Assembly (NCBI RefSeq): GCF_000196875.2
Contig: NC_014532.2
Location: forward strand, 2,976,001 to 3,040,000
From: Halomonas elongata DSM 2581
GTDB lineage: Bacteria; Pseudomonadota; Gammaproteobacteria; Pseudomonadales; Halomonadaceae
Reading direction: 5' to 3'
DNA length: 64,000 nucleotides
The first letter of the stretch is position 1. Every line of letters begins with the position of its first letter. The position numbers and the translations under genes are program-made. The notes beneath the pieces were generated by a model that searched no databases, was not told where the DNA came from, and was given only the letters and a program-made list of their open reading frames with translations. Shown here one piece after another: positions 1-8,038 of the stretch.

Positions 1-1070
1 ACCAGGCAGGACGTCAGCTTGCCCTGGAAGGTGTGATCCAGGCAGGCCTGGTTGCAGGCGATGCAGGTATTGATCTCCTCGCTCCGGCCATCCCTGGCCT
101 TGGCGATCCAGGCCGGATCCGCCAGGAAGGGCCGCGCCATGGAGACCATGTCGACCTGCCCCTCGGCCAGCACACGCTCGGCCACCTCGGGCATGTTGAT
201 GCGATTGGTGGTGATCAACGGAATCGACAGCGCATCGCGCATGCGGCAAGTCACCTCGCTGAACGCCGCCCGCGGCACGCTGGTGACGATGGTCGGCACC
301 CGGGCCTCGTGCCAGCCGATGCCGGTATTGACGACATCCGCCCCGGCCGCCTCCACGGCGCGTCCCAGCGCCACCACCTCCTCGAAGGTACTGCCCTCTT
401 CGACCAGATCGATCATCGACAACCGGAAGATGATGAGGAAGTCGTCGCCCAGCTCGGCGCGTATGCGTCGCACGATTTCCACCGCAAAGCGAATGCGGTT
501 TTCGAAGTCGCCGCCCCATTCGTCCTCGCGCCGATTGGTACGCCGGCAGATGAACTGATTGATGAGGTAGCCTTCGGAGCCCATCACCTCGACGCCGTCA
601 TAGCCTGCTTCGCGCGCCAGGCTGGCACAGCGCACATAGTCGTCGATGGTCGAGGCAACCTCATCGCGACTCAGTTCGCGTGGCATCGACGGATTGATCG
701 GCGCCTGGATCGGCGAAGGCGCCACCGGCTCAGGCGTATAGGCGTAACGCCCGGCATGCAGGATCTGCAGACAGATACGCCCCTGTTCGGCATGCACGGC
801 ATCGGTCACCCGGCGATGATCGGCCACCTGTTCGGGCCGCTCCAGGGTCGCCGCGCCCTGGAAGACCGCACCTTCAGGGTTCGGTGCAATGCCGCCGGTG
901 ACGATCAGCCCCACGCCCTCCCTGGCGCGTTCGACATAAAAGGCGGCCAGGCGCTCGAAACCATTCGGCGCTTCTTCCAGGTTGGTATGCATCGAGCCCA
1001 TCAGCACACGATTGGGCAGGGTCAGGTGTCCGAGCGTGATGGGGCGAAACAGATGCGGATATGCGGTCAC
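1..1070 (-). CDS. fadH: 2,4-dienoyl-CoA reductase (NADPH), N-terminal part; 3' end beyond window
   Basis: Reduces 2,4-dienoyl-CoA intermediates in beta-oxidation of unsaturated fatty acids, using FMN, FAD and a 4Fe-4S cluster. The visible 356 residues are the Old-Yellow-Enzyme-type TIM barrel: NRVLMGSMHT near the N-terminus, LQILHAGRY, then the start of the cluster-binding segment CIACNQACLD and the following GKLTSC, spaced as in E. coli FadH. The C-terminal FAD/NADPH domain lies before position 1. I chose a GTG start at 1070 because the match to FadH begins right after it and GAGGA lies upstream; no in-frame ATG fits better. It lies downstream of the tRNA operon in the same direction, separated by a terminator. 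Confidence 0.9.
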   Translation of the reverse strand, partial: MTAYPHLFRPITLGHLTLPNRVLMGSMHTNLEEAPNGFERLAAFYVERAREGVGLIVTGGIAPNPEGAVFQGAATLERPEQVADHRRVTDAVHAEQGRICLQILHAGRYAYTPEPVAPSPIQAPINPSMPRELSRDEVASTIDDYVRCASLAREAGYDGVEVMGSEGYLINQFICRRTNRREDEWGGDFENRIRFAVEIVRRIRAELGDDFLIIFRLSMIDLVEEGSTFEEVVALGRAVEAAGADVVNTGIGWHEARVPTIVTSVPRAAFSEVTCRMRDALSIPLITTNRINMPEVAERVLAEGQVDMVSMARPFLADPAWIAKARDGRSEEINTCIACNQACLDHTFQGKLTSCL

Positions 1071-1191
1071 GGTCGAGTCCTCGTGGTCGGGCAACGGAAA
1101 TTCAAACAACTGTATGATAGTCGCTCGGGTTCCGCAAAGCCCGGGCATTCGCCCAAGGAGGATAGTCGATCTCGACGCCCACGCACGCGAA

Positions 1192-1219
1192 AGGCCCCGA
1201 GTCTTTCGACTCGGGGCCT
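1192..1219 (-). terminator. Rho-independent-like terminator of the tRNA operon
   Basis: Perfect 12-bp inverted repeat (1192-1203 with 1208-1219) around a 4-nt loop. It lies just downstream of the last tRNA-Asp on the minus strand. The T-tract after it is short, so termination may be partly factor dependent. Confidence 0.7.
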
Positions 1220-1235
1220 GGAATTCGTGAGCAGA

Positions 1236-1312
1236 TGGCGGACCGGACGGGACTCGAACCCGCGACCTCCGGCGTGACAGGCCGGCATTCTAACCAACTG
1301 AACTACCGGTCC
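1236..1312 (-). tRNA. tRNA-Asp (GTC), last of three identical copies
   Basis: 77 nt with encoded CCA. The acceptor stem pairs GGACCGG with CCGGTCC. The T-arm carries GGTTCGAGTCC, and the anticodon loop CTGTCAC gives anticodon GTC. Its sequence is identical to the copies at 1429 and 1534. Confidence 0.97.
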
Positions 1313-1315
1313 GCG

Positions 1316-1392
1316 TGGTGGGCGGTACTGGACTCGAACCAGTGACCCCCAGCATGTGAGGCTGGTGCTCTAACCAACTGAGCTAACCGCCC
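1316..1392 (-). tRNA. tRNA-Val (CAC)
   Basis: 77 nt with encoded CCA. The acceptor stem pairs GGGCGGT with ACCGCCC. Anticodon loop CTCACAT on a CCAGC/GCTGG stem gives anticodon CAC, reading only GTG. It sits between two tRNA-Asp genes. Confidence 0.95.
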
Positions 1393-1428
1393 ACGCGTTT
1401 ACTGCCTGGATTGTTGCGCTTGTCATCG

Positions 1429-1505
1429 TGGCGGACCGGACGGGACTCGAACCCGCGACCTCCGGCGTGACAGGCCGGCATTCTAACCAACTGAACTACC
1501 GGTCC
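1429..1505 (-). tRNA. tRNA-Asp (GTC), second copy
   Basis: 77 nt with encoded CCA, identical over its whole length to the copies at 1236 and 1534. Anticodon loop CTGTCAC. Confidence 0.97.
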
Positions 1506-1533
1506 ACAAGATGACTGGCGACACAGGATGCGA

Positions 1534-1610
1534 TGGCGGACCGGACGGGACTCGAACCCGCGACCTCCGGCGTGACAGGCCGGCATTCTAACCAACTGAA
1601 CTACCGGTCC
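1534..1610 (-). tRNA. tRNA-Asp (GTC), first copy in transcription order
   Basis: 77 nt with encoded CCA, identical to the other two Asp copies. It is separated from the next by a 28-nt spacer. Confidence 0.97.
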
Positions 1611-1650
1611 GCGTGCGCTACCTGCTACATGATCGGGCATGACTACGTCA

Positions 1651-1726
1651 TGGTGGGTGGTACAGGGATCGAACCTGTGACCCCCAGCTTGTAAGGCTGG
1701 TGCTCTCCCAGCTGAGCTAACCACCC
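1651..1726 (-). tRNA. tRNA-Val (TAC)
   Basis: 76 nt with encoded CCA. The acceptor stem pairs GGGTGGT with ACCACCC, and anticodon loop CTTACAA gives anticodon TAC. It is the first gene of the tRNA operon, 18 bp after the -10 box. Confidence 0.97.
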
Positions 1727-1744
1727 CCGGTCACGTGGCGCTGC

Positions 1745-1772
1745 ATTCTACAGGGACGGCGCTCATTGTCAA
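1745..1772 (-). promoter_or_regulatory. Sigma-70 promoter of the tRNA operon
   Basis: On the minus strand, a consensus TTGACA (1767-1772), a 16-bp spacer and TAGAAT (1745-1750). A GC-rich discriminator (GCAGCGCC) follows, as is usual for stringently controlled stable-RNA promoters. Confidence 0.85.
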
Positions 1773-1862
1773 CGCGTTTTTTTCGTATCCCCCTGACTGA
1801 CGCCCGTGAATAACCCCAACTCTATCATCCACTTGGAGCCATACAGCAGACGGGACACGGCG

Positions 1863-2570
1863 TCATGCGTGGCGCGCCATAAACTCGGCGATGCCACGAG
1901 CCCCCTCATGGATCAGCTCGATCCGGGTCAGCCCCGAGGCACGCCGCGGTCGCCAGTCATGATCACCGTCCTTCAGCCAGCGCACCTCGGCGACATCGGG
2001 CAGGTCATAGCCCTCGACCTCGTCCCGGGTTCCGAAGGGATCGCGCTCTCCCTGCACCACCAGGGTCGGGCAACGCAATTCGGGCCAGTGATCGAGCCGC
2101 TGCCGCTCCGGGCGACGCGGCGGATGAAAGGGATAACCGCACAGCACCAGGCCGGCCGCCCCGTCCCGAGCCGCCAGCATGCTGGCCACGCGCCCACCCA
2201 TGGACTTGCCGCCCAGCCACAGCGGTGCCTCCAGATGGGGCGACAGAGCGTCGCGCCAACTCGCCAGTTCCTCGACCAGCTTCTCGACCCGAGGTGGCGG
2301 CCGGCGACGTCCCTCGCAGCGCATGCGGCGCAGATACGCGAATTCGATGGCCAGGGTCTGCACTCCGGCATTGGCCAGGGCACGCCGCAGCTCGACCAGG
2401 AAGTCGGAATCCTGCCCGGCCCCGGCACCATGCGTCAGCAGCAGGCGTCCTGTCCGGCATTCGCCCTGTACCTGGAGCGGGCCGAGTTCCTCGGGGCCTT
2501 CGACGCTTCCCGCGCCCTGCTCGAGCGCTCGCCTCAGCTCGACGGCATCGATACTTTCGTTGATCCTCAT
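1863..2570 (-). CDS. Small alpha/beta hydrolase (KANL3/Tex30-type dienelactone-hydrolase-like fold)
   Basis: A soluble 235-residue alpha/beta hydrolase of unknown substrate. It carries an oxyanion-hole segment LTHGAGAG near the N-terminus, a nucleophile elbow GKSMGGR (catalytic Ser) in the middle, and a C-terminal GDHDW likely supplying the catalytic His, with an Asp after strand 6 (QGERDPFG). This motif layout matches the bacterial family related to Tex30/KANL3. A TTG start at 2609 is open in frame. I prefer the ATG at 2570 because the family-like sequence starts after it, but the ribosome site is weak either way. It is divergent from ccoN; no functional link is evident. Confidence 0.8.
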   Translation of the reverse strand: MRINESIDAVELRRALEQGAGSVEGPEELGPLQVQGECRTGRLLLTHGAGAGQDSDFLVELRRALANAGVQTLAIEFAYLRRMRCEGRRRPPPRVEKLVEELASWRDALSPHLEAPLWLGGKSMGGRVASMLAARDGAAGLVLCGYPFHPPRRPERQRLDHWPELRCPTLVVQGERDPFGTRDEVEGYDLPDVAEVRWLKDGDHDWRPRRASGLTRIELIHEGARGIAEFMARHA

Positions 2571-2626
2571 ATTTTCTGTTGACACTGCATTGCCTATATT
2601 GTGTACCAAATGATTATATAAATGTA

Positions 2627-2655
2627 TTCATTTACTGGATCGACTCGGCTAGACT
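2627..2655 (+). promoter_or_regulatory. Candidate sigma-70 promoter for ccoNOQP
   Basis: TTCATT (2627-2632), 17 bp, TAGACT (2650-2655), 75 bp before the chosen ccoN start. No FNR/Anr box of the form TTGAT-N4-ATCAA is visible between 2571 and 2730. Confidence 0.35.
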
Positions 2656-2730
2656 CCTGCGAATCGGCACGCCGAGGCAAACGAGACCGACCAAGGCGCC
2701 GGTGCAGACTGAAGCTGGATGGAAACCCGC

Positions 2731-4158
2731 ATGAACAACGCATTCGAGCACCCGAGTTACAACTACAAGGTGGTCCGGCAGTTCGCGGTCATGACGGTGG
2801 TCTGGGGCATCGTGGGCATGTCCTGCGGCCTCGTCATCGCCTCGCAACTGGTGTGGCCGCAACTCAACCTCGGCTTGCCATGGACGAGCTTCGGCCGCCT
2901 GCGGCCGCTGCACACCAACCTGGTGATCTTCGCCTTCGGTGGATCGGCGCTGTTCGCCACCTCCTACTACGTGGTGCAGCGCACCTGCCAGACCCGGCTG
3001 TGGTCCGACCGGCTCGCGGCCTTCACCTTCTGGGGCTGGCAGGCGGTGATTCTCTCGGCACTGATCAGCCTGCCGCTGGGCTACACCACCACCAAGGAAT
3101 ACGCCGAGCTCGAGTGGCCGATCAGCCTGCTGCTGGCCGTGGTGTGGATCGCCTATGCCATCGTCTTCCTGGGCACCATCAAGCAGCGCCGCACCTCGCA
3201 CATCTACGTGGCCAACTGGTTCTTCGCCGCCTTCATCCTCACCGTGGCGGTGCTGCACATCGTCAACAACGCGGCCATTCCCGTCTCCGCGATGCACTCG
3301 ATCTCGATCTACCCGGGTGCCATCGACGCCATGACCCAGTGGTGGTACGGCCACAACGCCGTGGGTTTCTTCCTGACCGCAGGCTTTCTGGGCATGATGT
3401 ACTACTTCGTGCCCAAGCAGGCCGAGCGCCCGGTCTACTCCTATCGATTGTCGATCGTGCATTTCTGGGCGCTGATCATGGTCTACATGTGGGCCGGCCC
3501 GCACCACCTGCACTACACCGCCCTGCCCAACTGGACCCAGTCGCTCGGCATGGTGCTGTCGATCATCCTGCTGGCCCCCTCCTGGGGCGGCATGATCAAC
3601 GGCATGATGACCCTCTCCGGTGCCTGGCACAAACTGCGCACCGACCCGATCCTGCGCTTTCTGGTGGTGGCGTTGTCCTTCTACGGGATGTCCACCTTCG
3701 AGGGCCCGATGATGGCGGTGAAGACCGTCAACGCCCTTTCCCACTACACCGACTGGACCATCGGCCATGTCCACTCCGGCGCGCTCGGCTGGGTGGCGAT
3801 GATCACCATCGGCTCGCTGTATCACATGGTGCCGCGCCTGGTCGGGGAGACCCGGATGCACTCGGTGCGCCTGATCGCCGTGCATTTCTGGCTGTCGACC
3901 ATCGGCACGGTGCTCTACATCGCCGCCATGTGGGTCAACGGCATCCTCCAGGGCCTGATGTGGCGCGCAGTCAATGACGACGGAACCCTGATGTACAGCT
4001 TCATGGAATCCGTCGAGGCCAGCGGCCCGGGCTATGCGGTACGCATGATCGGCGGCCTGTGCTGGGTGATCGGCATGCTGATCATGGCCTACAACGTCGC
4101 CATGACCCTGCGCCGCCAGCCGGCCGACGCCGAACGCCCCCTGCCGCAGACCGCCTGA
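2731..4158 (+). CDS. ccoN: cbb3-type cytochrome c oxidase subunit I
   Basis: Catalytic, heme-copper subunit of the high-affinity terminal oxidase, reducing O2 to water in the inner membrane and pumping protons. The protein is about 475 residues with some 12 hydrophobic segments. Heme and CuB ligand histidines are visible in [33 protein letters not shown] and [10 protein letters not shown], as expected for CcoN rather than aa3-type subunits. An upstream in-frame ATG at 2719 adds four residues; the family usually begins a few residues before the [10 protein letters not shown] segment, so either is possible. It is the first gene of ccoNOQP. Confidence 0.96.
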   Translation: MNNAFEHPSYNYKVVRQFAVMTVVWGIVGMSCGLVIASQLVWPQLNLGLPWTSFGRLRPLHTNLVIFAFGGSALFATSYYVVQRTCQTRLWSDRLAAFTFWGWQAVILSALISLPLGYTTTKEYAELEWPISLLLAVVWIAYAIVFLGTIKQRRTSHIYVANWFFAAFILTVAVLHIVNNAAIPVSAMHSISIYPGAIDAMTQWWYGHNAVGFFLTAGFLGMMYYFVPKQAERPVYSYRLSIVHFWALIMVYMWAGPHHLHYTALPNWTQSLGMVLSIILLAPSWGGMINGMMTLSGAWHKLRTDPILRFLVVALSFYGMSTFEGPMMAVKTVNALSHYTDWTIGHVHSGALGWVAMITIGSLYHMVPRLVGETRMHSVRLIAVHFWLSTIGTVLYIAAMWVNGILQGLMWRAVNDDGTLMYSFMESVEASGPGYAVRMIGGLCWVIGMLIMAYNVAMTLRRQPADAERPLPQTA

Positions 4159-4174
4159 GCCGACGGAGCATCCC

Positions 4175-4783
4175 ATGAGACACGAGATCGTCGAGAAGAA
4201 CGTAGGCCTGCTCGCCGTGCTGATCCTGGTGGTGATCAGCTTCGGTGGCCTGGCGGAAATCGTGCCGCTGTTCTTCCAGAAGCAGACCACCGAGCCCGTG
4301 GAGGGCCTCGAACCGCTTTCTCCCCTGGAACTGGCCGGCCGCGATATCTACCGGCGCGAGGGCTGCGTCGGCTGCCATTCGCAGATGGTGCGTCCCTTCC
4401 GGGCCGAGACGGAGCGCTACGGCCATTACAGCGTGGCCGGTGAATCCGTCTACGAATACAACTTCCTGTGGGGCTCCAAGCGCACCGGCCCTGACCTGGC
4501 CCGGGTCGGCGGCCGCTACAGCGACAACTGGCACCGTGCGCACCTCTACAACCCGCGTGACGTGGTGCCGGGCTCGGTGATGCCCGCCTACCCCTGGCTG
4601 TTCGACAACACCCTCGACGGCGCCCATATCGGCGACAAGATGCGCGCCCTGCAGACGCTCGGCGTGCCCTACAGCGACGAACAGATAAGCGGCGCCCAGG
4701 AAGCCGTCGACGGCAAGAGCGAGATCACCGCCCTGGTCGCCTACCTGCAACAACTGGGCACTGTGCTCGAGGACAAGCGCTGA
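4175..4783 (+). CDS. ccoO: cbb3-type cytochrome c oxidase subunit II (mono-heme)
   Basis: Membrane-anchored monoheme cytochrome c subunit passing electrons from CcoP to CcoN. It has 202 residues: an N-terminal signal anchor at about residues 8-32, then the heme c site CVGCH in the motif [16 protein letters not shown] that is diagnostic for CcoO/FixO. A Met further on ([10 protein letters not shown]) is the likely axial ligand. The start ATG follows GACGGAG at good spacing, 16 bp after ccoN. Confidence 0.96.
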   Translation: MRHEIVEKNVGLLAVLILVVISFGGLAEIVPLFFQKQTTEPVEGLEPLSPLELAGRDIYRREGCVGCHSQMVRPFRAETERYGHYSVAGESVYEYNFLWGSKRTGPDLARVGGRYSDNWHRAHLYNPRDVVPGSVMPAYPWLFDNTLDGAHIGDKMRALQTLGVPYSDEQISGAQEAVDGKSEITALVAYLQQLGTVLEDKR

Positions 4784-4785
4784 TC

Positions 4786-4995
4786 ATGGATACCGGAACG
4801 CTGAACGGCATCGTCACCATCCTGCTGATCGTCGCCTTCATCGGACTCACCCTCTGGGCCTACTCGAAGGGCCGCCGGGAGGACTTCGACGAAGCGGCCC
4901 ATCTGCCCTTCGCCGACGACCCGGCACCGGAGCGCGACACACCGGCCCAGCGGGCGACCGAGGAGCGACACGACAAGGGAGGCAGGAAGCCATGA
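4786..4995 (+). CDS. ccoQ: cbb3-type cytochrome oxidase subunit CcoQ
   Basis: Small single-span subunit (69 residues) that stabilises the cbb3 complex. One N-terminal membrane helix (residues 7-25) ends in WAYSKGRREDFDEAA, the typical FixQ/CcoQ signature. A short acidic and basic cytoplasmic tail follows. It starts 2 bp after ccoO, and its stop overlaps the ccoP start (ATGA), so translation is likely coupled. Confidence 0.93.
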   Translation: MDTGTLNGIVTILLIVAFIGLTLWAYSKGRREDFDEAAHLPFADDPAPERDTPAQRATEERHDKGGRKP

Positions 4996-5936
4996 ATTCG
5001 CTTTGGGGAAATGATCTTTCCGGCTTCTGGAGCGCCTGGATCATCGTCATCACGCTGGGCACCATCGCGCTCAGCGCCTGGCTGCTGTTCGCCAATCGCA
5101 GAACCGACAAGCAGCCCGACGCCGAGGGCCGGGTAACGACCACCGGCCACGCCGCCGACGGTATCGAGGAATACGACAATCCCTTGCCACGCTGGTGGTT
5201 CAAGCTCTATGTCGGCACGGTGCTCTTCGCCCTCGGCTACCTGGCGCTCTACCCGGGACTGGGCAACTTTGCCGGCCTGCTGGACTGGAGCCAGGAAGCC
5301 CAATGGGAACGCGAGATGCATCAGGCCGAGGCCCGCTACGCACCGATCTTCGCCGGCTACGCCGAGCGTCCGATTCCCGAGCTGGCCGGCGACGCCGAGG
5401 CCATGCAGGTGGGTGAGCGGCTCTTTCTCAACAACTGCGCCATCTGCCACGGCAGCAATGCCCGGGGCGGCAACGGCTTTCCCGACCTCACCGACGACGC
5501 CTGGCTCTACGGCGGCGCGCCACAGGACATCGTCACCTCCATCACCCAGGGGCGCAGCGGCGTCATGCCGGCCTGGCAGCACCTGGGCGAGGCGACACTC
5601 GTCGATGTCACCCAGCACGTGCTGTCGCTGTCGGGCCAGGCCACCGAGCCGGCCCGGGCGGAAAAGGGCGCCGAGGTCTTCACCGCCATGTGCGCCAGCT
5701 GCCATCAGCCGGACGGCACCGGCAATCCGATGCTGGGCGCCCCGAACCTGACCGATGACGCCTGGCTCTATCGCGGCCCCGACCAGTCACTGGAAGCCGC
5801 GGTACTCGAGACCCTGCGCAACGGACGCAACGGGCAGATGCCGGCCCAGGTCGACTACCTCGGCGCAGACAAGGTCCATCTGGTGGCCGCCTATGTCTAC
5901 CAGTTGAGTCGTCAGGGCCTAGGAAGCGCCGATTAG
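4992..5936 (+). CDS. ccoP: cbb3-type cytochrome c oxidase subunit III (di-heme)
   Basis: Diheme cytochrome c subunit that accepts electrons from soluble cytochromes and delivers them to CcoO. Its 314 residues comprise two N-terminal membrane segments (about 10-32 and 70-92), as in long-form CcoP, then two cytochrome c domains with CAICH (near residue 147) and CASCH (near residue 235). Likely axial Met residues are seen in SGVMPAW and NGQMPAQ. It overlaps ccoQ by 4 bp and is the last gene of the structural operon; a structured repeat follows. Confidence 0.96.
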   Translation: MNSLWGNDLSGFWSAWIIVITLGTIALSAWLLFANRRTDKQPDAEGRVTTTGHAADGIEEYDNPLPRWWFKLYVGTVLFALGYLALYPGLGNFAGLLDWSQEAQWEREMHQAEARYAPIFAGYAERPIPELAGDAEAMQVGERLFLNNCAICHGSNARGGNGFPDLTDDAWLYGGAPQDIVTSITQGRSGVMPAWQHLGEATLVDVTQHVLSLSGQATEPARAEKGAEVFTAMCASCHQPDGTGNPMLGAPNLTDDAWLYRGPDQSLEAAVLETLRNGRNGQMPAQVDYLGADKVHLVAAYVYQLSRQGLGSAD

Positions 5937-5950
5937 TTCCCCAACGAGTC

Positions 5951-6080
5951 GGCCGGCGACAAGCCTGCGCGAGGGCGCTGTAGACCCATCCTTGGGCGCT
6001 ACCTTTGCCATCCAGGCAAAGGACCCTCGCTTCGCCTTATCCCCGGCGCCCATGACCATTAAGAGTTTGGCAATACGCTC
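5951..6080 (-). repeat. Structured intergenic repeat, copy A (short form)
   Basis: Occupies most of the 183-bp ccoP-ccoG gap. Read on the minus strand it matches the element at 52442-52630 over both ends: GAGCGYATT, the block GGCGCCGGGGATAAG, GCGAGGGTC, and a 3' block ACAGCGCCCTCGCG followed by CTTGTCGCCGG. The two ends can pair: CCGGGGATAAG with CTTGTCGCCGG (10 of 11, one wobble) and GCGAGGG with CCCTCGC. At the apex CTTTGCC pairs with GGCAAAG. A short ORF read through it is an artefact of the repeat. Confidence 0.8.
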
Positions 6081-6119
6081 CGAGTCGTTGGAGACGCGCC
6101 CCCGGGACGGGAGGACCAG

Positions 6120-7523
6120 ATGAGCCAGGACATCCTCTACCGCGAAGCCGACGACCGGATACCGGTGACCGAGCTCGGTCATTCGCTCTATGCGCCGCGT
6201 CGGCATCTCCAGGTACGCGAGGTCCGGGGGCGTTTCCAGCGCTGGCGGCGCGGCCTCAATGTGGCGCTGATGTCGGCGTTCTTCGCGCTCCCCTGGGTCA
6301 CCCTCGACGGTCGACCGGCGATCTGGTTCGACCTTCCCGGTCGCGCCTTCCACCTCTTCGGCATGACCTTCTATCCGCAGGAATTCATGCTGCTGTCGTG
6401 GCTGCTGATCATCGCCGCTTTCGCCCTGTTCTTCGTCACCGTGCTGGCCGGCCGAGTGTGGTGCGGCTATGCCTGCCCGCAGAGCGCCTGGACCTGGTGG
6501 TTCATCTGGGTCGAGCATCGGCTCGAGGGCCCGCGACATCGGCGCCTCAAACGCGCACGACGCGCCATGGATGTCGACACGACATGCCGCAAGGGGCTCA
6601 AGCACGCCACCTGGCTCGCCATCGCGCTGGCCACCGGCCTCACCTTCGTCGGCTACTTCACGCCGATCCGCGATCTGCTCACGGCCCTGCCACGCCTGGA
6701 AGCCAGCGGCTGGGCCTATGTCTGGCTAGGCCTGGTCGCCGCCTTCACCTATCTCAACGCCGGCTGGCTGCGTGAACAGGTCTGCCTGCACATGTGCCCC
6801 TACGCGCGTTTCCAGGCGGTGATGTTCGACCGCGATACCCTGACCGTTTCCTACGACGCCGGGCGCGGCGAGCCACGAGTTCCACGCCGCCGGGAGACCG
6901 GAACCGCGGAGGCGGGCGACTGTGTCGACTGCGGCCTCTGTGTCCAGGTATGTCCCACCGGCATCGACATTCGCGATGGCCTGCAGCACGCCTGCATCGA
7001 CTGCGCGGCCTGCATCGATGCCTGCGACGGCGTGATGGACCGCCTCGGCCGGCCCCGCGGCCTGATCCGCTACACCACCGAGAACGCCCTGGCCGGCCAG
7101 CCGACTCGCATAGCTCGACCGCGCCTGCTCGGCTACCTGGTGGCGCTACTGGCGATGCTCGCCTTGTTCGCCGTGAATCTCGCCGAGCGCACGCCGCTGG
7201 ATCTCGATGTGGAGCGGGACCGTCAGCGCCTGTTCCGGGTCACGCCCCAGGGCGATATCACCAACGTCTATACCCTGACCGTGCGCAACCTGGACAACGT
7301 CGACCATCGTTATCGCCTCGCCGCCTCGGGACTTGCCGGCCTGACGCTGGACAGGCAGCGACTCGAGGTGCCCGCCGGCCAGTCCCGTCAACTGGTGGTC
7401 GAGGCCAGCGTCGATCGTCATGCCATCCACCGGCCCAGCCATGACATCCAGTGGCATCTCGAGGCGCTCGATGCCGACATCTCGCTGGTCCGTGACAGCC
7501 GCTTTCTGGGAGGAACCCCCTGA
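6120..7523 (+). CDS. ccoG: Cytochrome c oxidase accessory protein CcoG (FixG/RdxA)
   Basis: Membrane iron-sulfur protein needed for cbb3 oxidase maturation; CcoG of other bacteria reduces Cu(II) to Cu(I) for insertion into CcoN. Its 467 residues contain an N-terminal region, several membrane helices, and two ferredoxin-type clusters in the middle: CVDCGLCVQVCP and CIDCAACIDACD. An earlier Cys pair sits in WCGYACPQ. A helix near residue 345 precedes an Ig-like C-terminal periplasmic domain. The start follows GGGAGGACCAG, a strong ribosome site. Its stop overlaps ccoH (TGATG). Confidence 0.95.
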   Translation: MSQDILYREADDRIPVTELGHSLYAPRRHLQVREVRGRFQRWRRGLNVALMSAFFALPWVTLDGRPAIWFDLPGRAFHLFGMTFYPQEFMLLSWLLIIAAFALFFVTVLAGRVWCGYACPQSAWTWWFIWVEHRLEGPRHRRLKRARRAMDVDTTCRKGLKHATWLAIALATGLTFVGYFTPIRDLLTALPRLEASGWAYVWLGLVAAFTYLNAGWLREQVCLHMCPYARFQAVMFDRDTLTVSYDAGRGEPRVPRRRETGTAEAGDCVDCGLCVQVCPTGIDIRDGLQHACIDCAACIDACDGVMDRLGRPRGLIRYTTENALAGQPTRIARPRLLGYLVALLAMLALFAVNLAERTPLDLDVERDRQRLFRVTPQGDITNVYTLTVRNLDNVDHRYRLAASGLAGLTLDRQRLEVPAGQSRQLVVEASVDRHAIHRPSHDIQWHLEALDADISLVRDSRFLGGTP

Positions 7524-8035
7524 TGCCAATGGCCTCGCTCCCCACGCCCCCCTGGTACAAGCAATTCTGGCCCTGGTTCATCATCGCCCTGCTGGGCTCG
7601 TCGGTGATCTTCAGCCTGATCTATCTGGTCGCTTCGATCCGCTATTTCGACGGCACCGTGGCACAGGACTATTACCAGCGCGGCCTGGCGATCAACGAAC
7701 AACTGGCCAAGCAGGAACAGGCCGACCGACTGGGACTGGCAGCGCGGCTGCGCGTCGACGATCTCACCGGCGACGTGATCGTCGACCTCGAGGGCCAGCG
7801 ACGCCCCGAGCAACTGCATCTGGCGTGGATCTTCCCGACCGAACACGGCCGTGACCGCCACCTGACGCTGCAACGCGTCCAGCAGGGGCGCTATGTCGGC
7901 ACCCTCGACGCCCCCCTGCGCTATCGCTGGTACCTGCACCTCCAGCCGACACCGGGCGACGATGCCGCCTGGCGCCTTACCGGCGAGGCCCGCTTTCCCC
8001 ACTCGGGCGCCATCGCCCTGACACCGGGGATCTGA
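7523..8035 (+). CDS. ccoH: FixH family protein, cbb3 oxidase assembly
   Basis: Small bitopic protein (170 residues) required for cbb3 assembly. One N-terminal membrane helix (about residues 15-38, FIIALLGSSVIFSLIYLV) is followed by a periplasmic beta domain carrying the family segment DYYQRGLAINEQLA. It starts one base inside the ccoG stop; a second ATG two codons later is also possible. It sits between ccoG and the copper ATPase, as in Pseudomonas. Confidence 0.93.
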   Translation: MPMASLPTPPWYKQFWPWFIIALLGSSVIFSLIYLVASIRYFDGTVAQDYYQRGLAINEQLAKQEQADRLGLAARLRVDDLTGDVIVDLEGQRRPEQLHLAWIFPTEHGRDRHLTLQRVQQGRYVGTLDAPLRYRWYLHLQPTPGDDAAWRLTGEARFPHSGAIALTPGI

Positions 8036-8038
8036 GTC

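Noticed and set aside
33..1277. 414-codon plus-strand frame at the window start
   Set aside because: Runs antisense to fadH and into a tRNA gene; its C-terminus is translated tRNA-Asp sequence.
1383..1724. 113-codon minus-strand frame with repeated protein motifs
   Set aside because: The repeats are just the tRNA-Asp genes read as protein.
5919..6605. Minus-strand frame through repeat copy A
   Set aside because: Half lies antisense to ccoG and half is the structured repeat; no gene evidence.
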